From contig NW_026944054.1 in NCBI RefSeq assembly GCF_033296635.1, forward strand, positions 186,001 to 250,000: 64,000 nucleotides of DNA. Direction: 5' to 3'. How positions within the stretch are numbered: position 1 is the stretch's first letter; every line of letters begins with the position of its first letter. Below are positions 56,191 through 64,000 of the stretch, in pieces. The translations under genes and the position numbers were made by a program. This DNA is from Dichotomopilus funicola. Its lineage: Eukaryota; Ascomycota; Sordariomycetes; Sordariales; Chaetomiaceae. The notes beneath the pieces were generated by a model. It was not told where the DNA came from. It made no database searches and saw only the letters and a program-made list of their open reading frames with translations.

Positions 56191-56826
56191 TCACGCCGTG
56201 TCCCCCCGCTTAGGCGGCCGTATGCCATCATCCTTCTGCTGATCCATTCCTCCCGTGGCCCGCCGTTCCGGGCAGTTTGCTGGATATCGGTATAGTGCTT
56301 CTATCGTCTTGTCGCTCACTGGCGGCGGGGCACCGGGTTTGAGCGTCAACTTCCCACTGGTCACCGTATTCATACTAACGATATAACCGTTATCAGCAAC
56401 GGTAATCCCGTGCTTCTGCACCCGCCCATCGATATGGGTGGCCATGACAGGCCTGTTCCGTCCCTGCACTCCGAGGTACCGTCCAACTGTGGTGTGGGCT
56501 TGGGCGAGGACCGGAAGCTTTTCTCGCTGCTGGTTCTCCGGGATGCCGTCCGTTGCAAACTGCCTGATTTTGATTTCGGATTGCATGTGTCCCAGCCCAG
56601 CTTTACCATGGCCGGTTTCAACCCACATGTGTCCTGGGGCCGGAGTTGCCATGGGAACTTCGCTGGTTGCAGGTACTTTCCACGCCCTCACAGTTGCGTT
56701 GGGTTGTATCTTTTTGCCGTTGGCCTGGATTTTTTGGATGATCCGCTTTGTCTCTTCGCTACGTGCCAAATGTTGTGTTAGACCACCGTCATAAAATTGG
56801 ATTTGAGCTCCGTACCTTTGACTCAT
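56191..56826 (-). CDS. Orphan protein, probable gene
   Basis: This single open frame of 211 codons starts at ATG (MSQRYGAQIQFYDGG). Content is evenly hydrophilic with patches that look structured: TVRAWKVPATSEVPMATPAPGHMWVETGHG and TTVGRYLGVQGRNRPVMATHIDGR. No signal peptide or membrane helix. Two antisense frames of about 120 codons exist but have many Cys and Trp and poorer composition. I do not recognise a family and propose no function. The gene is convergent with the F-box-like gene, with about 150 bases between. Confidence 0.55.
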   Translation of the reverse strand: MSQRYGAQIQFYDGGLTQHLARSEETKRIIQKIQANGKKIQPNATVRAWKVPATSEVPMATPAPGHMWVETGHGKAGLGHMQSEIKIRQFATDGIPENQQREKLPVLAQAHTTVGRYLGVQGRNRPVMATHIDGRVQKHGITVADNGYIVSMNTVTSGKLTLKPGAPPPVSDKTIEALYRYPANCPERRATGGMDQQKDDGIRPPKRGDTA

Positions 56827-57713
56827 GGTGCTCTGATGGGAGAAAGCCCTGCAATGGAAGGCGAGGAGTAACGATCGGTGGAGTTGTTGGGACTGCAGGT
56901 GTTCATTCGCCTGAGAACTGCTTTCGCGGATGATACATGAGGGACGGAGACAGCAAAGGGTTCATCACCGTGAGGTCGCTCATCAGTTATTAATATCCCG
57001 TCATTGCCGCCGTAGAATGGACCATGTCTACAGCCCCCATGTATTCAGGTGGCCATAAAGCTCTCGGCCCACGCTAGGGCGGTTAGCTACTGGTCGGCGT
57101 TGAACCTCAGACGTGATGAATTGTTTCAGAACTTCGCCTGAGTCGTTGGGGGCCGTGATGCAGCATCTCAACGGCGCTGAGACCTCACCGGCTTCCGCGA
57201 TCTTGCGTGGATGGATATAGCCGCGCGGCATTGTTTTTACGACGTAGAAAATCATCTCTTTCCCGTTGGTATCATTCGTTGAGAGTGGCGTTGCGCATGC
57301 TTCGATTAATTACCTCGGCGCCTCCATGGTACCTTGCCTTATAGGGTCGTCGGTCAGGTAGCCCAGTATCTCGAGAATATGCAGGGGGTGACGGGCGTGT
57401 GTTTGGGTCGCGTTGGGGGATCAGTCACAATGTCCGCATAACGTACAGTGCCAACAGTGGGTGTGGGTGGCAGGGCTGAATGGGCGGCTAATAGACATGA
57501 CTCCTTGCAGCCGTGGTCACCAAAGCGGTCCAAAGGTGGCTGAGCAATCAACCTCTGCTCGCCGGGCCTCTATTTCTATGCTTGCTATCCATATCTCTCA
57601 TTCTTCCGATTCTCCGACACCTTCAGCTCCTACGTCCAAAAGTTTTATTTCGGCTTAATCAAGTTTTTCAGCCAAACAGAATCAACCGCACTGTCGCCTG
57701 AGATAAAGTTAAA
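56827..57713. other. Intergenic between divergent genes
   Basis: Promoters of the flanking orphans. Short frames (57028-57255, 57413-57658) are not supported. Confidence 0.5.
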
Positions 57714-58301
57714 ATGGCAAATTTCAAAACACCTATACTGATTTCTGCCCTCGGCAAAAACGCGAGCTCCACCATTTCACGCCTTGCTTTTCATACTCCT
57801 TACGGTCTTGTGGTCGAGGAAACCGCCGATGGCGTTTTCGATGTTAGGCTTTCCAACCCCCCCAGCAACAGCGAACAAGCGACGAAGTCAAATCCCAGCC
57901 AGCCGGGCTACCGATATTATTTCTGGCCGGACTACCAATTAGCTTTCGTATTTTATGAACTGGACTGGGCCGGAAACCCCGAGGACGAATCGCACGTGGA
58001 CGACGAGGTGTTGGAGGAACGGTATGGCAAAGTGTGGTTCCAGGCACTGGACGACTGGGTGAAGAGATACGAACAGGCTTTCGAGCGGGAAGATTGCAAA
58101 CCCGACAGTCATGAAGCGCTTTTCCCGGATCCGACGGACCGCCTTGCCTGGGATCTGGACCGCGTGTTATTGGCGGCTTGGCTCGCATTGCAGCCCGGTG
58201 TGGACAGCGTGGAAGTGCAGGATGACGGTGGAAGAAAGGAGCTGCTCTTGGAAAAGGAGGGAATTGGAGAGACTTTGGGAACGTATTTGCGGGGGTTGTG
58301 A
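57714..58301 (+). CDS. Conserved-looking orphan protein
   Basis: This single frame of 195 codons starts MANFKTPILISALGKN in a good context (TTAAAATGGC). The protein is acidic and looks globular: a beta-rich N-terminal part (SRLAFHTPYGLVVEETADGVFDVRL), then YRYYFWPDYQLAFVFYELDWAG, and a helical C-terminal half (WFQALDDWVKRYEQAF, LAWDLDRVLLAAWLAL). No signal peptide, membrane segment or known motif was found. The even amino-acid use and the start context support a real gene. Function unknown. Confidence 0.7.
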   Translation: MANFKTPILISALGKNASSTISRLAFHTPYGLVVEETADGVFDVRLSNPPSNSEQATKSNPSQPGYRYYFWPDYQLAFVFYELDWAGNPEDESHVDDEVLEERYGKVWFQALDDWVKRYEQAFEREDCKPDSHEALFPDPTDRLAWDLDRVLLAAWLALQPGVDSVEVQDDGGRKELLLEKEGIGETLGTYLRGL

Positions 58302-58519
58302 GGGCTTGGTATACACGCATAACAGGCTTTGAAGTTGTGATCACACGAGACACCGACGGTGTGTCCCTGTACCAGTCTAGAAAGTGTGTGATAATAGAGA
58401 GCTTACGGTTGAGCTTTGAAGAATACCTTAGATGGTGGTCACCAGAAATGACCAGCGGCTACCATTGAGTTTGGCGTCTCGTCTCATGTGAGTGTCCAGT
58501 TCCAGGCCATTTAGTGAAG

Positions 58520-58589
58520 CGTCAGTGGTTTAGTGGTAAAATCCATCGTTGCCATCGATGGGCCCCGCGTTCGATTCGCGGCTGACGCA
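58520..58589 (+). tRNA. tRNA-Gly (anticodon GCC)
   Basis: The cloverleaf can be drawn completely: acceptor stem GCGTCAG/CTGACGC with discriminator A at 58589. The D arm is GTTTAGTGGTAAAATC, the anticodon stem CATCG/CGATG with loop TTGCCAT, and the T stem CCGCG/CGCGG with loop TTCGATT. No intron. A T-run (CTCTTTTTC) just downstream can act as the Pol III terminator. Internal A and B boxes are standard. Confidence 0.96.
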
Positions 58590-58650
58590 CTCTTTTTCTT
58601 TCTCCTTTGAACCATTGCATTCCCATTAACAGGTATTATCCATCATTACT

Positions 58651-60264
58651 TCATCGACGCCTCCCCGGCATAACAGTCCCCCACATATCCTTCTTCTGCA
58701 TCGCCGGTTGCCAATACTGCGTGTCGGACTCCCACCAACCTTTATCAATCATAGAGGCATTCCGACAGTTCGGTCTCTCGTGCGACTCCTTGTCGCCAAG
58801 CGGCCACAACGGGGCCCAGCAGACTTCGTCCAGCCCACATGCTGGGCATTTCTTCCACTTAGTCCACTTCAGCCTGTTCATAAGCTGTTGGATGATTTGT
58901 TGGGCTCTGGCAACAGAAGTGTCGTTTGCTGCGGGGTCCTCGGCGAACAAGTTGCGAGCCTCAAATAAAGTCGAGCAGATATCTCGTGCAACTGTCTCAA
59001 CAGCCGTGAGAATCAAGCCATCTTCCAGCGTCTGTGGCGAGGCAGCAAGGGTGTAGAAACTAGAACACCTGTCGATAGCCGCCTCCGAGCGTGTTTCTGT
59101 GTCCTGTATGGAATAGTCAATGTGCGTATTCAACGCCCCATTCAACTCAATCCGCATCGTCTCCGCATCGTGCACCCCTTCCGCCATGTACCTCAACCTG
59201 TCCGCGTACCGACTAACCACCATATCCACCACCCCCTGCCAGTCGACCGCACCCACGTTATTACCCCCAGTCCCCTTCCCCCCAGTCCTCTCCCTAACAA
59301 CCTCCTCCACCCTCCCCCGAATCGCCCTCAACTCCTTCCCCCCAACACCTACCAACCTCGGCAACCCACCACTCCCCCTCAAATCCAACCCCTCCCAAAA
59401 CCACGCCGACACCATACTCCCCCAATCCACCCTCACCCCCCCGGCCCCCACCCCCCCAAACCTCTGCCCAACCGCCCTTACCAACCCAAACATCCACCCC
59501 TTCCTCCCACCATCCACATCCACCTCCGACTCCAGCCCCCCATCAACCTCCGGCCGTCGCATCCCCTTCCCACTAACCATCTCCATCTCCTGGGCAAAAT
59601 CACATTTAATGACCTCGAATCCGGCTTCCATACGCAGAATGCCTTGGAGCCCCCAGGGAGTGACGATGTCGCAGAGGTCGAAGGCGCGTGGGTATTCGTC
59701 CCAGATGGAGGAGTTGGGACTGAGGCGGAGGAGGATGTCCTGGGTGTCGAGGGTGCCCATGTCCGTGCTGCCGGCGGAGGTGCCGTCGAGGTAGAGGAGG
59801 GGGATGGGGGAGGTGGTGAGGTAGCTGAAGAGGTAGCCGTGGGAGTCGTCGGTTGTTGGTTTTGGTGGTTGGTGTTGAGAGGAGATGGGTTGCTGTTGTT
59901 GTTGTTCTGGTTGTTGGTCGAAAAGGAGGCTTGGGGTGTGCGCCGGACGTGGATGGGCTAAGAGTTCGGCATGTTCGACTTCAAAGGCGAGCCATTCTGG
60001 TCCTTTAGGGCCTTGTGGCTGGCGCGTGCCGTGGTGGAGGAGGACGCCGGGTGGGATGGTCACGACAAAGGAGGACATGCCGTTGTGGTTGAGAGAGGAT
60101 CCCCACTGGCGCATGGCTGAGTGGATCGCGTTGAAGATGTCGTAGGCGTTTCGTCGGGCGGCATCGTGGCTTGGTCGGAAGGCGTTGTTGGGTGTGGGTG
60201 TGGCGGAGGAGAGTGTTGCGAGGGCTACTAGGCCGGCGCCTGTGAGTCGCGCAAGTGATGCCAT
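58651..60264 (-). CDS. Secreted fungal protein of unknown function
   Basis: This single-exon protein of 537 residues has a signal peptide at about 1-22 (MASLARLTGAGLVALATLSSAT). Regions that look conserved: RRNAYDIFNAIHSAMRQWGSSLNHNGMS, IPPGVLLHHGT, GPEWLAFEVEHAELLA, and near the end KWKKCPACGLDEVCWAPLWPLG with NCRNASMI. A Gln-run linker (EQQQQQP) and a long Gly/Val-rich middle section (about 235-320) are low in complexity. It resembles a widespread uncharacterised ascomycete family of large secreted proteins with the HHGT and EVEHAE motifs. No catalytic site is recognised. Four late Cys may form disulfides. Large open antisense frames here arise from its skewed base use. Confidence 0.8.
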   Translation of the reverse strand: MASLARLTGAGLVALATLSSATPTPNNAFRPSHDAARRNAYDIFNAIHSAMRQWGSSLNHNGMSSFVVTIPPGVLLHHGTRQPQGPKGPEWLAFEVEHAELLAHPRPAHTPSLLFDQQPEQQQQQPISSQHQPPKPTTDDSHGYLFSYLTTSPIPLLYLDGTSAGSTDMGTLDTQDILLRLSPNSSIWDEYPRAFDLCDIVTPWGLQGILRMEAGFEVIKCDFAQEMEMVSGKGMRRPEVDGGLESEVDVDGGRKGWMFGLVRAVGQRFGGVGAGGVRVDWGSMVSAWFWEGLDLRGSGGLPRLVGVGGKELRAIRGRVEEVVRERTGGKGTGGNNVGAVDWQGVVDMVVSRYADRLRYMAEGVHDAETMRIELNGALNTHIDYSIQDTETRSEAAIDRCSSFYTLAASPQTLEDGLILTAVETVARDICSTLFEARNLFAEDPAANDTSVARAQQIIQQLMNRLKWTKWKKCPACGLDEVCWAPLWPLGDKESHERPNCRNASMIDKGWWESDTQYWQPAMQKKDMWGTVMPGRRR

Positions 60265-60942
60265 TGTGACGGGGATCGGCTGGGTCCCTCCAATAGCGCC
60301 AAACTAGGTCGTGTTCACTAACTTTGGTTATGGAGATAATTTCGAAGGGAGAACGCTGGTTCTATCGTTAAGTATATCCCACAGGCGGTGTGCCTCGACA
60401 CGCTGGCACGGTATGAGAAGAACAGGACACGAGTAGGAGTAAATCCCGAGAAATGAAAGCGGAGATAAACATTTTGAACCCATCGAACCATCGCCAAGCT
60501 GACAAGACCACCACCTGCTGTGCCAAGGATCGCCGGTGCATATCACAGCGATCATGGTGATCCATTCGTGGGGCCGGTCTGGGTGGTCAAGGTTCGTGAG
60601 GCGAAACCGGGGTCTTTCAGCCCCTCCTCGGTGGTCTGCCGATCGTTCATGGTTTTCCTGAATGTGACCAGGTGCAGACTTGTTGTTCTCTTTTCATTGG
60701 TCCCACGACGCTGAAATGCAGCTATCGCGGAGGAACACTGCATGTTCAGGTGGTCAAAAGCGCGAATCACCGTCCCATCGTCCGAAAGAAGGAAAGCGTA
60801 GGTACTCGGATATGCGTACCGATGTGGGTTCTGTAACAGATTGAAGGCCCAGAACAAGAGTTGTTGGCACAAATACCTGTTCATGAAGAAATTCATTGGA
60901 AAAAGTCGTTGTGGAAATATTGCCAACTCTTGGTTATCTGCG
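60265..60942. other. Intergenic
   Basis: Promoter of the secreted orphan and 3' flank of the HET gene. A minus frame at 60552-61001 overlaps the HET gene end and has no domain. Confidence 0.5.
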
Positions 60943-63246
60943 CTACCGAATCCGAAAGATCTCATCCGGTCCCCTCTCTGCCCCTGTAAGCGCTTCCCCA
61001 TTCATCGCCCCATACACATACGCATCCCCCACAAACTCCATCGTCCCATCCCGCCTCTGCCGCAACACATACGGCACCGTACTCCCATAAAACACACAAA
61101 CCACATCCCCTTCCTTGACCCCAGGACACCCAAGCCCCAACAATCCAGTACTTGTCGCGATATAAGGCCGACCCGAACACATGTTCTTCATACCAGACGT
61201 AAATTCCAACAAGAGAGCATACTCTTCCAAGGGCAACTGCTTCCGCCACATGCGCAACGCCTGGTCCGCAAACCGCTCCGCGCCGTCAGGCAGGCCCTGG
61301 AAGCGTTCCGGCAGCGGGGCATCTCCGGACTGGATCTGTCGGAGTGCTTCGCCGCGGAGTCGACAGCCCATCCAGAAAGTGTGGTATGCATCCAGGGCGC
61401 GGCCGCGCATGGGCATGGGCGCGGGTTCGGAGGGAGCGAATTGTTGCTGCAGTGATGTTGTTCTTGGTGCCGCAAGTAGGATGTTAACGTGCAGCCGGGG
61501 AAACTGTTCCGGGCCGAGACCAAAGATCTTTTGACACAGCCGCATGCAGTTCTGTTCCCACTCGCGTGCGGCATCCCCGTACACGTCGTTGTGTTTTGTG
61601 TTTTGCGTTGCTTCGGTGAAGGCGGTTTGGGGGATGATTTCCGTGATGGTGTCGATGCGACAGCCGTGTGCGGTGAGCTCGTCTTCGGTGATGGTGCGCT
61701 GGACAAGGTGGCGCGTGGCGGGGGTGATGCCGGCTGAGAAGCGTCCTGGCGTGGCTAGCTCGGAGGCGAAAGGGGCCGGGGAGTTGAAGTTGGGGACCCA
61801 AGAGGGAAGCCCATCGGGGTGGTCCTTAGATGGGGCGGACGAGAGGAAGTACCACTCTGGGTCGTTTTCGAGCATGGTTTTGGCGAATTGAGCGTAGAGG
61901 TGCCACATGTTGTGACTGGGCTGTGAAACTTGGAGGTTGGCCATGCGCTCCCGGATGTGTCGAGGGGCGACACCCATGATGGCGTGGACGCGGTCCGGTG
62001 CCATGGTGACTTGTCGTGTGCGGGCCTCAGCCACAAGAGACCGGAATGCCCCCATGCTGAGGCCCTGCATGATCTGTTCAAGGGGGGCGTCTCCTAAACG
62101 GAGTGCGGAGAGGTTTACTACGCCGATAAGCGCGTTGGTCATCTCGTCTTCCGAGGCCCCTGGGAGTTGGATCAGATCCAAAGAACCGTAAGTCAGAATT
62201 TGAGACGCCAGTTCCACCAGCAGGCCAAAGTCCACCTCCCGATAGCCACACATGACTACCAGCTCCCTCGCCAGGAGCGCCTCTTGGACAGTCCATAACC
62301 TCTTGAACCACGGCCTCATGAATAGATGGCCATACAATTGCCCATGATCCGTGTTGATCAACGCTGGGACATCTTCTGGCACATCCTCCCGTGTCTCTGT
62401 AGCTTGATTTAACGCAACCACCTCCCGCAGCATCTGCGGCATCTTCTCCAGCGCAACATCACTCCCATTCGACGTCGGGCCTAGCCAGATAAACACCTTG
62501 GTTGCCTTGGAGTAGATCTCCCCCATCCGGTACATCTGGTCCAGTTTCTCCGCGCCATCCGCTTGGTTGATGCAAATTTGGTCGATCCACAACAACTCCC
62601 TAGATCCGGTCGCATTCTGCGACGCCTGCACCTGGTTCAGCACTTCCAGCACCGTCTCGGAAATACTGAAACTTTGCCGATCCAAGAACATCCCGCGCCT
62701 CGCACTTGTTGGATCCCAGCAGTATGATACCGCAATGTACGGTGGCGGATGGCTAAGAGGATGCGATTCCAGGTAAGCCAAGGGATGTGCTCCCAAGCCA
62801 CCAAGGCGAAGGAACCGCGCATGGCCGGTCGGAAGTGGTTGGTAGCGGTGCGTGGTGGGCAAGTCAAGCGGGATGTGCGCGAGTTCGGTGTTGCCTTCGA
62901 TATCCCGCCGCTCATGAGTCTCAGACACGATATCGCGAGATTGGCCGGGTACGAGGCGCGCGTTGCCCATGGATAGTGAGTCGATCCGGATGTTGTCAGG
63001 AACTGCCCCGAGCTTTTGGGCCATCTCGGCAATGATCGATTCATGATAATCTGGCGGCATGCCCGCGAGACCGGCGCAAGCATAAGTGCAGACATGCCAA
63101 CCTGGAGGTGTTACTTGTGGGACAAACGGCGCTTCATTTGGTCCTGCTGTTGTTGAACTTGTTGGAGGTGAAGGGTTGCGAGTCGGCGAGGACTGGCCAT
63201 TGTTCTCCTTGTTTTCTTTACGGTGACGGCGAAAAAAGCGGCGCAT
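60943..63246 (-). CDS. Heterokaryon-incompatibility (HET) domain protein
   Basis: This single-exon protein of 767 residues starts MRRFFRRHRKENK. Residues about 1-50 are basic then Ser/Pro-rich. The HET domain occupies about 168-350 with all three hallmarks: YIAVSYCWDP, then ELLWIDQICINQADGAEKLDQMYRMGEIYSKATKVFIWLG, and after a gap RPWFKRLWTVQEALLARELVVMCG. HET proteins trigger programmed death when unlike fungal strains fuse, or act as NLR-like partners in self/non-self recognition. The C-terminal 400 residues carry no WD40, NACHT or ankyrin repeats. They follow the common HET tail layout (HLYAQFAKTMLENDPEWYFLSSAP ... LPSWVPNF; MCSGRPYIATSTGLLGLGCPGVKEGDVVCVFYGSTVPYVLR). No partner gene is adjacent. 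Confidence 0.95.
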   Translation of the reverse strand: MRRFFRRHRKENKENNGQSSPTRNPSPPTSSTTAGPNEAPFVPQVTPPGWHVCTYACAGLAGMPPDYHESIIAEMAQKLGAVPDNIRIDSLSMGNARLVPGQSRDIVSETHERRDIEGNTELAHIPLDLPTTHRYQPLPTGHARFLRLGGLGAHPLAYLESHPLSHPPPYIAVSYCWDPTSARRGMFLDRQSFSISETVLEVLNQVQASQNATGSRELLWIDQICINQADGAEKLDQMYRMGEIYSKATKVFIWLGPTSNGSDVALEKMPQMLREVVALNQATETREDVPEDVPALINTDHGQLYGHLFMRPWFKRLWTVQEALLARELVVMCGYREVDFGLLVELASQILTYGSLDLIQLPGASEDEMTNALIGVVNLSALRLGDAPLEQIMQGLSMGAFRSLVAEARTRQVTMAPDRVHAIMGVAPRHIRERMANLQVSQPSHNMWHLYAQFAKTMLENDPEWYFLSSAPSKDHPDGLPSWVPNFNSPAPFASELATPGRFSAGITPATRHLVQRTITEDELTAHGCRIDTITEIIPQTAFTEATQNTKHNDVYGDAAREWEQNCMRLCQKIFGLGPEQFPRLHVNILLAAPRTTSLQQQFAPSEPAPMPMRGRALDAYHTFWMGCRLRGEALRQIQSGDAPLPERFQGLPDGAERFADQALRMWRKQLPLEEYALLLEFTSGMKNMCSGRPYIATSTGLLGLGCPGVKEGDVVCVFYGSTVPYVLRQRRDGTMEFVGDAYVYGAMNGEALTGAERGPDEIFRIR

Positions 63247-63427
63247 TTTCTTTCAAAATTGAGTTTCAATGTGGGATGCCAAAATCAGATGCGATTGCGC
63301 CTTGGTCTTAGTTGTCTGCAGGATGCGGGGTATAAAAGAAATGAGTTTTTCTTCGACTAGACCAAGCTTAACGATACCGGGACGACGATCCCGCGCTGTC
63401 ATTTGACAGCCTCAAACTTGGCTGCGT

Positions 63428-64000
63428 TCAGCCCTCCACTGATTTGATGCTCTGGGCCTGCAGCCTCAATTCCGCCTCGTTGAATTCGTCATCCTCGGTC
63501 GGCAGCTCCATGTAAAACGTGGACATCTGCGCAGCCGCGACTTCGACTTCCCCTTCCGACTGCAATTCAAGGATGTGCCCACCACGTTGTCTGTCGTCTG
63601 TAATGAAATGGAAATGGTCCCCGGCCACATTGACCCCCATGACATATTGGGGGCATCGGAACCCAACGATGGTACCCGTCACATTCTCAAACGTGTGCGT
63701 TGTCTGCCGTGAGCACACGTCCACCATCCCCTCCCGCGGCCGGATTTGGCCACCTGCAGTTCTCACCACAATCTTCCGAAACACACCGTCCAACCTCACG
63801 GCCAAAAAGTGATTCCGTGCCTTGGGAAAAAGTCCCGTCAAAATGTCCTCAAATGCTTTTTTACTCGAGATCGTATCTTTCGATGTAACCTCAGGTTGAA
63901 ATCGGGTAACGGTCGCAAAAGGCGTCACCGTTTCTTCTGGGTCGATGCGCAGAACCGACCCATCGCCTTTCATCTGGTAGACCTCGCCATCGAGCACAAT
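63428..64000 (-). CDS. Alpha-acetolactate decarboxylase, partial (N-terminus beyond the right edge)
   Basis: This enzyme family converts acetolactate to acetoin. The 190 codons seen run from the edge to a stop at 63428. The zinc site is intact: GDHFHFITDDRQRGGH has the H-x-H-x10-H spacing of the bacterial enzyme's three metal ligands, followed by the strand LELQSEGEVEVAAAQMS. Upstream, FEDILTGLFPKARNHFLAVRLDGVFRKIVVR and TGTIVGFRCPQYVMGVNVAG also match AldC/BudA-type proteins. About 50-70 N-terminal residues are expected beyond the window. The family is bacterial; scattered fungal copies suggest old horizontal transfer. No acetolactate synthase or butanediol dehydrogenase is visible beside it, and base use is like the neighbours. 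Confidence 0.9.
   Translation of the reverse strand: MVLDGEVYQMKGDGSVLRIDPEETVTPFATVTRFQPEVTSKDTISSKKAFEDILTGLFPKARNHFLAVRLDGVFRKIVVRTAGGQIRPREGMVDVCSRQTTHTFENVTGTIVGFRCPQYVMGVNVAGDHFHFITDDRQRGGHILELQSEGEVEVAAAQMSTFYMELPTEDDEFNEAELRLQAQSIKSVEG

Noticed and set aside
59120..59961. Plus-strand ORFs of 224 and 279 codons antisense to the secreted orphan
   Set aside because: Pro/His/Thr-rich shadows of Gly/Val codons; the minus frame has a signal peptide and even composition.
1..64000. CRISPR array, prophage, bacterial operon or rRNA genes
   Set aside because: Spliceosomal introns and fungal gene content throughout; no regularly spaced direct repeats other than the coding 27-base unit, and no rRNA motifs seen.

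Overview
The window looks like nuclear DNA of a filamentous ascomycete (Pezizomycotina, most like a Sordariomycete). Genes lie on both strands with no operons, and coding exons are broken by short introns (about 54-150 bases) with GT...CTAAC/CTGAC...AG signals. The families also fit: HET-domain protein, CFEM-like GPI protein, DHA14 transporter, ChiB-type GH18 chitinase, Mug70-type CBS/PB1 protein. I cannot name the species. Exon borders given here were derived by hand from reading-frame continuity and family conservation.

Layout. 1-9.5 kb: a left-edge gene with a 27-base coding repeat, a possible PD-(D/E)XK-fold protein, a small conserved-looking orphan, a secreted beta-propeller protein, a short ORF and a GH18 chitinase with an apparent GC-AG intron. 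9.8-11.6 kb: a divergent ribosomal pair, ubiquitin-eS31 and eS26. 12.2-14.7 kb: a broken F-box/ankyrin gene. 16.9-26.6 kb: a housekeeping block with CCT7 (chaperonin eta), an Spt10-like GNAT/zinc-finger protein, mitochondrial uS2 and a CBS-PB1 membrane protein. 28.9-38.2 kb: a single-pass membrane protein, a TMEM53/PaxU-like (DUF829) protein, a 14-TM MFS transporter and a CFEM-like GPI protein. 39.6-51.4 kb: a CCCH zinc-finger protein, DNA polymerase epsilon catalytic subunit (about 6.9 kb), divergent COX20, and a disordered conserved protein. 54.3-64 kb: a more accessory stretch with a membrane protein that runs in frame into an F-box-like protein, orphans, tRNA-Gly(GCC), a secreted orphan, a HET-domain protein and, cut by the right edge, an alpha-acetolactate decarboxylase.

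Cooperating genes: eS31 and eS26 share one 578-base promoter region and both build the 40S subunit. POL2 and COX20 share a divergent region containing four ACGCG (MBF/MCB-type) motifs and a telomere-like box. Most other neighbours show no pathway link.

The observations most worth checking are the fungal acetolactate decarboxylase beside a HET gene, the membrane/F-box reading-frame fusion, the multiply frameshifted F-box/ankyrin gene, the chitinase GC-AG intron with two possible starts, the MCB cluster before POL2, and an improbably short intron in POL2. I saw no convincing wholly new multi-gene system, CRISPR array or intact transposon.
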